A stretch of DNA of 19,507 nt from assembly GCA_014305015.1 (NCBI GenBank), contig JACRUB010000029.1:1-19507 (forward strand), written 5' to 3'. This stretch comes from Vulcanimicrobiota bacterium (GTDB lineage: Bacteria > Vulcanimicrobiota > Vulcanimicrobiia > Vulcanimicrobiales > Vulcanimicrobiaceae). This document shows, in pieces, positions 14,490 to 19,507 of this stretch (the stretch's first letter is position 1; every line of letters starts with the position of its first letter). Below the pieces are notes generated by a model. That model did not search any database. It worked only from the letters and a program-made list of their open reading frames with translations, and was not told the origin of the DNA. A program made the position numbers and the translations under genes.

Positions 14490-15206
14490 TTAACGCGGAT
14501 GCAGGCCGTTCAGCCATGCTAAGACCTCACTACGCGCGTTATCCGCAGCGGTCGTGTGATCGCTCGCAATCGTTGCGAATGTTTTTGGTTCCGGCGCGCG
14601 ATCAAATAAATCGCGCACGCTTCTGTTGTTGACCATCATGTCTCGTTCCGCCGCGATATAGAGCGCCGGACGGCCGGCCAATTGCGATAAGACATCGTCT
14701 AATGCAGTATCCGTATTTGCAATCAGTTCGGGCAGCGTGAGCCCGTCGACATAAGAGGAACGAAAATCATTCTTGGACATGCCGGCGAGTGCCGTCAGTG
14801 CACTTGGACGTCCATAGCCGGTTGCAATCGCAATTGTCCCGCGCACGCCGCTGTCCGCAGCGGCCGTTCGTAAGGCCGTCATCGCTCCCATACTGTGTCC
14901 CATCGTGTAAATCGTATCGTTCGAATCTTGGCGCGCATGCTTCACCACGGCGCCCATCGCCTCAACGAGTTGGGCATCCGAGGTGAGCCTTCCGCCGCTC
15001 GCACCAAGTTTGTGACCGGGAAAATCCAGACTGTAAATATCGAATCCGTGGCTCGCGAGAAATCCGCACAGGAAATCCAGATTGTGTTTGGAGCTCGAGT
15101 AGCCGTGTCCGGCTACGATGGTTACGCTTCGAGGGCGCCGCGCTTCGTACCGGAGGACCGCGAGTTCCGTGCCCGCGCTGGGTACTCGCAGCAGCTCAAC
15201 GTTCAG
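14490..15206 (-). CDS. Alpha/beta hydrolase (putative serine esterase/lipase)
   Basis: A 238-aa alpha/beta-hydrolase-fold protein, probably an esterase or thioesterase; substrate unknown. The nucleophile is S105 in GHSMGA; the oxyanion-hole region is VAGHGYSSSKHN (about 31-42). D189 (AAERDMM) and H217 (SDHTT) are likely triad members. The start is unclear. The frame is open to 15362, but those residues are low-complexity and overlap moaE. No ATG, GTG or TTG codon lies within a short distance of the moaE stop (15196). CTG 15206 is preceded by GGGAG seven bases upstream and overlaps moaE by 11 bases, so I take it as an unusual start. ATG 15305 would overlap moaE by 110 bp. Confidence 0.85.
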   Translation of the reverse strand: MNVELLRVPSAGTELAVLRYEARRPRSVTIVAGHGYSSSKHNLDFLCGFLASHGFDIYSLDFPGHKLGASGGRLTSDAQLVEAMGAVVKHARQDSNDTIYTMGHSMGAMTALRTAAADSGVRGTIAIATGYGRPSALTALAGMSKNDFRSSYVDGLTLPELIANTDTALDDVLSQLAGRPALYIAAERDMMVNNRSVRDLFDRAPEPKTFATIASDHTTAADNARSEVLAWLNGLHPR

Positions 15207-15618
15207 AGCAGTTCTCCCGCCACCCCGCCTCGCCGCTAACGTAGTGTTCCTTCTTCCAAATCGGAACGCGCTTCTTGAGCTCGTCGATCGCGTAGCGGCA
15301 TGCATCGAAGGCTTGCGCGCGATGCGCGGTCGCGATTGCAACCGCGACGCTCGGTTCGCCAACCTTCAAATCGCCGATGCGATGCTGCATGGCAATCTCA
15401 CATGGGCTAAAACGAGAAACCACTTCTTGCGCGATCACCTTCATTTCGCCCACTGCTAACTCTTGGTAGGCTTCGTAACTGAGCCCGCTTACGGATCGAT
15501 CGTCATCCGAGCGCCGGCGCACGACCCCGACAAAGACGACAACGGCTCCGTGCTCATCCTTGCGCACGCGCTCGTAGAGCACGCGTATGTCAATCGGTTG
15601 CTCTACGAGCTCGATCAT
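15196..15618 (-). CDS. moaE: Molybdopterin synthase large (catalytic) subunit MoaE
   Basis: MoaE and MoaD form the molybdopterin synthase that puts two sulfurs into cyclic pyranopterin phosphate to make molybdopterin. The 140-aa product shows the family pattern GAVVVFVGVVR near the start, then HRIGDLKVGEPSVAVAIATAHR. It ends with DELKKRVPIWKKEHY, carrying K115 and K122, which correspond to the catalytic lysine pair of E. coli MoaE. The start is ATG 15618, seven bases after the moaD stop. The length is normal. It overlaps the following hydrolase gene by 11 bases if that gene starts at CTG 15206. Confidence 0.96.
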   Translation of the reverse strand: MIELVEQPIDIRVLYERVRKDEHGAVVVFVGVVRRRSDDDRSVSGLSYEAYQELAVGEMKVIAQEVVSRFSPCEIAMQHRIGDLKVGEPSVAVAIATAHRAQAFDACRYAIDELKKRVPIWKKEHYVSGEAGWRENCSER

Positions 15619-15625
15619 TGGTGGC

Positions 15626-15904
15626 CTAGCCCCCGCTCACAGGGGGTAAGAGCGCAATTTCGTCGCCTTCTTGCAACGGCGCGTCCGCGTCGACAAGCTG
15701 GCCATTGCGTGCAAAACGAATGCTCGAAGAAAAATCGGCGAGGCCGGGCATCTCGTTCACGAGATCGGCCCAGAGTTCGCTCAGGGTTGCCGCCGAGCCA
15801 ACGGCGCGCTCGAGTTCCGACGCGCCGGCAATTTCACGGACGCGCGCAAAGGCCAGCACGCGAACGCGAATCTCAGTAGCCGCCGAGGTCGGTTGAGTAG
15901 CCAT
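15626..15904 (-). CDS. moaD: Molybdopterin synthase sulfur-carrier subunit MoaD
   Basis: A ubiquitin-fold protein carrying a C-terminal thiocarboxylate that supplies sulfur to MoaE. The 92-aa product has a beta-grasp opening (IRVRVLAFARVREIAG), a helix (LSELWADLVNEMPGL), FARNGQLVDADAPLQEGDEIALLPPVSGG and the C-terminal Gly-Gly needed for adenylation. ATG 15904 is preferred; the frame remains open to 15943, inside the upstream gene, which it overlaps by 32 bases. Twelve or so residues before the beta strand make a longer than usual N-terminus. It sits seven bases before moaE. Confidence 0.94.
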   Translation of the reverse strand: MATQPTSAATEIRVRVLAFARVREIAGASELERAVGSAATLSELWADLVNEMPGLADFSSSIRFARNGQLVDADAPLQEGDEIALLPPVSGG

Positions 15905-16127
15905 TTTTTTCAAGCCATGCGCGCGATTCATCGTGCAAACCAAGCGTGTCGAGCCGGCTGCACGTTAACTTGTGCAGTAAGACTTCCCAGAAATGCTGAT
16001 CTTTCTCGTAGATATCGTCCGGCACTTCGTTTTGTTTGCGCGTAAACTCTCGCAGGGCGGACCAGTCGCGGCGCGTCAGAATGTCGCGCAGTTCGTTATC
16101 GTATTCGGGCGATGGCGTGCTCTGCAC
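15873..16127 (-). CDS. Unknown 84-aa hydrophilic protein in the moaD-moaE cluster
   Basis: I do not recognise this family. The 84-aa product is charged, with likely helices at NELRDILTRRDWSALREFTRKQ and HFWEVLLHKLTCSRL, one cysteine and no signal peptide or membrane segment. It ends with SRAWLEKNGYSTDLGGY. The start is GTG, its first G being the last base of the HAD gene's TAG stop; its 3' end overlaps moaD by 32 bases. This tight packing argues that it is a real translated gene. A link with molybdopterin synthesis is only a guess from position. Confidence 0.75.
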   Translation of the reverse strand: MQSTPSPEYDNELRDILTRRDWSALREFTRKQNEVPDDIYEKDQHFWEVLLHKLTCSRLDTLGLHDESRAWLEKNGYSTDLGGY

Positions 16128-16942
16128 TAAGCGGGTTTCTTTTCCAGGCGCCGGGGTTTTGATAGGACAAATCGCTCGATCGCCGCAGCCACGCCGTCCT
16201 CCTCGTTGGTGCCCGTGACGTAACGCACCGATTCGCGTACCTCAGGGAGCGAATTCCCCATGGCAACCCCGATCCCGGCCCAGCGCAGCATCGGTAAATC
16301 GTTGCGGGAATCGCCCACGGCCAGCACGCTCTTAGATTCGATTTGGAAGTCCGCGCACAGGCGCGCAAGCGCGTGTTGTTTTCCGGCTTCGCGGCTCGTT
16401 ACCGCGCACTCGATGAACTCATTCCACGTTTCATATTTAAAATGCAGCGGATAGTCGCCGAACTCGCGGCGCATTGCATCGACTGAGGCTTTTCCAAGAA
16501 AGCGGATGAAGGTCGGCGCGGTATGCAAGATCTCGCCGAAGCTCTTAACTTCTTTCCATGCGGGGCCGGTCATATCGGCCATATAGAGATGCGTGCCGTG
16601 TAAGCGGTAAAACGTTTCTTCGCTATAGATCGCAAGCTCGAGATTGTGATGTTCGGCATACTCGATCATTGGCTTTGCAAATTGTAGCGGCACCGGAATA
16701 TGACCCTGCGTGCGGTTCGCACCGAAGTCTTTCGTAAGTGCGCCGTGGCAGCAAATAACGGGCAGATTGAGACCAAGCTCGCGGGAGATACGAATCGGCG
16801 TATCCACACCGCGGCCTGTCACAAGCACGATGCGTACGCCCAATTCGAGCGCATCCCGGATTGCCTTGCGGTTACGGGGTGTGACTTCTTCTTCTGAGTT
16901 GAGCAGGGTGCCGTCGAGGTCGAGGGCGATAAGATCGATCAT
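16127..16942 (-). CDS. Cof-type HAD-IIB family hydrolase (sugar- or nucleotide-phosphatase)
   Basis: A 271-aa phosphatase of the haloacid dehalogenase superfamily with a C2B cap, typically acting on sugar phosphates, flavin or nucleotide phosphates; substrate unknown. Motif I, DLDGTLL, supplies nucleophile D8 and acid D10. Motif II is in VLVTGR. The conserved lysine (SREAGKQHALARL) and motif IV GDSRNDLPML bind phosphate and magnesium. The cap lies between about residues 80 and 190. ATG 16942 overlaps the stop of the upstream acetyltransferase gene as ATGA, the classical coupling arrangement. An earlier start at 16966 is possible but overlaps it further. Its stop overlaps the next gene's GTG by one base. 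Confidence 0.93.
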   Translation of the reverse strand: MIDLIALDLDGTLLNSEEEVTPRNRKAIRDALELGVRIVLVTGRGVDTPIRISRELGLNLPVICCHGALTKDFGANRTQGHIPVPLQFAKPMIEYAEHHNLELAIYSEETFYRLHGTHLYMADMTGPAWKEVKSFGEILHTAPTFIRFLGKASVDAMRREFGDYPLHFKYETWNEFIECAVTSREAGKQHALARLCADFQIESKSVLAVGDSRNDLPMLRWAGIGVAMGNSLPEVRESVRYVTGTNEEDGVAAAIERFVLSKPRRLEKKPA

Positions 16943-17535
16943 AAACTCCGGGTCTTCTGGGCGCACATTCGCACCAGGACGATTGTATACCCAGTGTCAA
17001 TGCGCACGTGTTCCCAGAGCCATTGATTCTCCGGGCCTTGAAGTAACGCTCGAAAATCGACCGGGGTATCCCAGTCGATCCACCGCCGCCCGGTCTCTCG
17101 GAATCCGGCCTTCACATAGGCGCGAATGGCGCGTTGATTCCAAGCTGCGACATCAAGCGTAATGCGCTCGATTCCGAGAGACTGGTACGCGAAATCGCGG
17201 GTCAGCAGCAACAGCTCCGTTCCAAGGCCCTGTCCGATGAAGCCCGGATCGAGGGAGATCCCCAGGTCGGCGCAGGCCGCTTGCGGATCATGATCTCTCA
17301 ACAGAATATGCGCGATGAACCGGCCGTCCAACACGCCCGCTAGGGAGATGGTCCCCGGCTTCTCGGTCCAATAGCGCCAAAACGTCTCTTCCTGGTCCTC
17401 GGACAGAACCGGAACGTTGTAGGGCACGAAAAGGGGGTCGGTGTGCCGTTGCCAGCTTTGCATCTGCGCGATGTCCGAGCGCTCCAGCGGACGGACTCGG
17501 AGTGCCGCACGTGCAACGTTGTTTCTCCTGTTCAC
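16939..17535 (-). CDS. RimJ/RimL-type GNAT N-acetyltransferase
   Basis: A 198-aa acetyltransferase, acetyl-CoA dependent, with the RimJ/RimL layout used on ribosomal proteins, amino groups of small molecules or antibiotics. The opening VRPLERSDIAQMQSW is typical. The acetyl-CoA site is LGISLDPGFIGQGLGTELL (R/QxxGxG/A, here GQGLGT). The C-terminal NQRAIRAYVKAGFRETGRR helix is the usual AxxxYxKxGF signature. Substrate unknown. The start is GTG 17535, only 26 bp from the divergent gene at 17562, with no clear Shine-Dalgarno sequence. It is the first gene of the long cluster and its promoter should lie in or beyond that small gap; I could not identify one. Confidence 0.9.
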   Translation of the reverse strand: MNRRNNVARAALRVRPLERSDIAQMQSWQRHTDPLFVPYNVPVLSEDQEETFWRYWTEKPGTISLAGVLDGRFIAHILLRDHDPQAACADLGISLDPGFIGQGLGTELLLLTRDFAYQSLGIERITLDVAAWNQRAIRAYVKAGFRETGRRWIDWDTPVDFRALLQGPENQWLWEHVRIDTGYTIVLVRMCAQKTRSL

Positions 17536-17561
17536 GTTACTGTGATGTGAGGTTCTCGTCT

Positions 17562-17936
17562 ATGAAGCAAATCGCCCTCGCAGGGTTCCTCATTCTGCTC
17601 CTCGGCGCTCGCGCCGGAGCGCAGGATGGCCGCTGCACGCGCGAAGTCCTCACAATAAAGGGCACTCCGGTCACCGTATCATACTGCGTGCTCCACCCGG
17701 AAACCGGGCGCGAGGCAACGACGGTGTCGGAAAGCTTCAGCTCGCCCAAAGGCTCCTTCACGCAAACCTCACCGCTGGCGTTCATCCCCGGCGACGACCC
17801 CTCACGCGTCATCGAAGACGTTTCGCTCTCGCAGCTCGGCCTCTCGGGAACGCTCCATCTCACGCTCGTGATGCACGCGGGTGCGGTTCATATTGAGGCA
17901 GCCATCCTTACCCCCGGCGCAATTACCATTAAATAG
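17562..17936 (+). CDS. Small secreted protein, unknown function
   Basis: The 124-aa product starts with a clear signal peptide (MKQIALAGFLILLLGARAGAQ, cleavage probably before or near QDG). The mature part is mostly beta-type and has two cysteines (DGRCTRE and SYCVLHPETG) close enough for a disulfide, then FTQTSPLAFIPGDDPSRVIED and a hydrophobic end, HLTLVMHAGAVHIEAAILTPGAITIK. I do not recognise the family. ATG 17562 follows a GAGG-containing sequence about ten bases upstream; longer in-frame starts would overlap the divergent acetyltransferase gene. A 4-bp GGGG-TAAA-CCCC hairpin follows the stop but lacks a T-run, so I do not call it a terminator. Confidence 0.75.
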   Translation: MKQIALAGFLILLLGARAGAQDGRCTREVLTIKGTPVTVSYCVLHPETGREATTVSESFSSPKGSFTQTSPLAFIPGDDPSRVIEDVSLSQLGLSGTLHLTLVMHAGAVHIEAAILTPGAITIK

Positions 17937-17964
17937 GGGTAAACCCCACTGCGCGACCCCGGGC

Positions 17965-17994
17965 TTGCAACTTTTTCCCTCATCAGGGTATTTT
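17965..17994 (+). promoter_or_regulatory. Weak promoter candidate for the 18069 gene
   Basis: TTGCAA (17965-17970) and TATTTT (17989-17994) are 18 bp apart, each matching the consensus moderately. A leader of about 70 bases would lead to ATG 18069, which follows AGGAG at 18060-18064. The 132-bp gap holds nothing else that I recognise. Confidence 0.35.
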
Positions 17995-18068
17995 AGGGCT
18001 GATGCGGCGCAAATACATCGCCTTTAACTCCGCTAAGCTACCCGAGTGTTGTCGGGGCTAGGAGCGTC

Positions 18069-19505
18069 ATGCCCTGTACGGCTTTTCAACCCAATCTCAC
18101 GGCTCGCGAGCAAGCGCGGTACCTGTACGAGAATATCTCACCCGGACTCTTCCGAGTCGCAGAAGGTGAGGAGTCCAAGGTTCCGTGGCGCGTATCTCCC
18201 GAGCCGTTTGCATTGGCCCCTTCCACGCTCGAGCGAATTCTCACGATTGGCAACGATCTCTTCGCATTCTATAAAGCCCTCAATACGCTCTACAACCGCA
18301 GCGCACGCGGCACGGCCCCGGCATTCATAGCGGACTATTTAGATCAAGGCAAACCCGAACACATCGTCCGGCTTTCGCGCCAAAATCGTTTCAAAAGCGA
18401 TTTGCCCGGCGTTATCCGTCCGGACTTAATTCTTACCGACGACGGCTTTATTTCATCCGAGCTCGACAGCGTACCGGGCGGCATGGGCTTTGTCGGCGCG
18501 ATGTCGGAAGCGTACTGCAAACTTGGGATGGAGAGCATCGGCGGCAGTTTCGGGATTCCGGAACGCTATGCGGCGATGATGAAGTCGGCGACCGGAAAAG
18601 AAAATCCGGCCGTGGCGATTGTGGTCTCCGAAGAGTCAAAAGATTACCGGGCCGAGTTATCGTGGATGGCTGAATACTTGCGCGCGCAAAAATTGCTGAG
18701 CGCCTATGTCTGTACGCCGCAAGATATCTACTTTACCGAAGAAGCACTCTTCTTGCGCTTTCCGGACGGCCGTGAAGAAAAGCTCGATGCCATCTACCGT
18801 AATTTCGAGCTCTTCGACTTACTCAACATTCCAAAGCAAGATCTGCTCCTCTATGCTGCGCGTCACGCGCGCGTCAAAATGACGCCGCCTCCCAAAGCAC
18901 AACTTGAAGAGAAGCTCGCCTTTGCGCTTCTGCATCATCCCGGGCTTGCGACGATTTGGAAGAGCGAGCTTGCGCCTGCGGTGTACCTCCGGCTCAAGTT
19001 ACTCTTTCCCGAAACTTGGGTGATCGATCCGCGCCCGATGCCGCCGCAAGGCGTGATCGCGGGCCTGAGCATCGGTGAGGAACCGGTAAGCGACTGGATG
19101 CGCCTTGCAACGCTCGGTAAAAGCGAGCGCAATTTTGTCGTCAAACCGTCGGGATTCTCGGAACTCGCTTGGGGTTCAAAAGGTGTCCGCGTTGCAAACG
19201 ATCTCACCAAAGAAGACTGGATTGCTACGCTACACGAAGCGCTCACGGAGTTTTACAAGACGCCGCGCATTCTGCAACGTTTCTACAAAGGCAAGCGCGT
19301 ACGTCAATCGTACTTAGATGTCGCCACCGACGATATCAAGAACTTTGACGGACGCGTGCGACTTTGCCCGTACTTCTTCGTCGTCGGCGACGGCGTGCAA
19401 CTCGGCGGCATTCTTGCAACGGTTGCGCCGGCCGACAAACGCCTCATCCACGGAATGACGGACGCCGTCATGGCGTCGTGCATCCTCAAAGATGATGGGA
19501 ACTAA
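18069..19505 (+). CDS. Putative circularly permuted ATP-grasp-like enzyme, complete 478-aa protein
   Basis: No precise function recognised. The middle N-terminal part has RPDLILTDDGFISSELDSVPGGMGFV (about residues 117-142). It resembles the metal- and substrate-binding stretch of circularly permuted ATP-grasp and glutathionylspermidine-synthase-like proteins. The later FVVKPSGFSELAWGSKGVRV (about 356-375) looks like the nucleotide-binding lysine and glycine-rich region. Between them is an alpha/beta segment (AVAIVVSEESKDYRAEL). The end has RLCPYFFVVGDGVQLGGILAT, where a catalytic ATP-grasp core strand would be expected. There is no signal peptide. The start is ATG 18069, four bases after AGGAG; the stop is TAA 19503-19505, so the gene is complete. 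Such enzymes usually form peptide-like bonds. Confidence in the fold is moderate. Confidence 0.55.
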   Translation: MPCTAFQPNLTAREQARYLYENISPGLFRVAEGEESKVPWRVSPEPFALAPSTLERILTIGNDLFAFYKALNTLYNRSARGTAPAFIADYLDQGKPEHIVRLSRQNRFKSDLPGVIRPDLILTDDGFISSELDSVPGGMGFVGAMSEAYCKLGMESIGGSFGIPERYAAMMKSATGKENPAVAIVVSEESKDYRAELSWMAEYLRAQKLLSAYVCTPQDIYFTEEALFLRFPDGREEKLDAIYRNFELFDLLNIPKQDLLLYAARHARVKMTPPPKAQLEEKLAFALLHHPGLATIWKSELAPAVYLRLKLLFPETWVIDPRPMPPQGVIAGLSIGEEPVSDWMRLATLGKSERNFVVKPSGFSELAWGSKGVRVANDLTKEDWIATLHEALTEFYKTPRILQRFYKGKRVRQSYLDVATDDIKNFDGRVRLCPYFFVVGDGVQLGGILATVAPADKRLIHGMTDAVMASCILKDDGN

Positions 19506-19507
19506 GG

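Noticed and set aside
16569..16582. GCCGATAT on the minus strand
   Set aside because: Inside the HAD phosphatase coding region, with no TAAA 14-16 bases upstream; explained by the codons for Ala-Asp-Met.
17936..17947. GGGG-TAAA-CCCC hairpin as a terminator
   Set aside because: Only four base pairs and no T-run after it.

Overview
This window comes from a bacterial chromosome with a fairly high G+C content. A LolA-like periplasmic protein, a TonB-type C-terminal domain and flagellar rod genes suggest a diderm, flagellated organism. Cupredoxins and a photolyase fit exposure to oxygen and light. I see no rRNA, tRNA, mobile element or CRISPR array. The lineage cannot be fixed from the sequence; an uncultivated lineage such as Eremiobacterota/WPS-2 is only an impression.

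Left part (1-4613): a decayed PASTA-type Ser/Thr kinase gene (61-829), then a strong hairpin terminator (861-891), then flgB-flgC-fliE on the minus strand. A well-matched sigma-28 (FliA/SigD) type promoter lies directly upstream of flgB. An MsbA-like ABC exporter follows on the minus strand. Facing away from it on the plus strand is a membrane protein with a B-box-like zinc-finger N-terminus.

Middle part (4573-10289): a DNA photolyase (minus) and a small GNAT-like protein (plus) are divergent. A tetR - ECF sigma - anti-sigma operon (minus) comes next; its anti-sigma protein carries a C-terminal TonB domain. tetR is divergent from a plus-strand pair, a double-cupredoxin lipoprotein and a small secreted protein. 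The two promoters overlap in a 40-bp region full of dyad symmetries, which reads as an autoregulated TetR switch.

Right part (10301-17535): eleven tightly packed minus-strand genes, mostly overlapping or a few bases apart. In transcription order they are a RimJ/RimL-type acetyltransferase, a Cof-type HAD phosphatase, an unknown 84-aa protein, moaD, moaE, an alpha/beta hydrolase, an rmlC-like epimerase, an aldo/keto reductase, queG, a LolA-like protein and moaA. The cluster joins molybdopterin and queuosine synthesis to housekeeping enzymes, and moaC is not in it. Finally, on the plus strand, there is a small secreted protein (17562-17936) and a complete 478-aa protein resembling circularly permuted ATP-grasp enzymes (18069-19505).

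The most interesting points are the sigma-28 promoter giving an almost leaderless flgB transcript, the TetR/ECF/anti-sigma-TonB/cupredoxin module with its nested operators, and the doubly deleted kinase.
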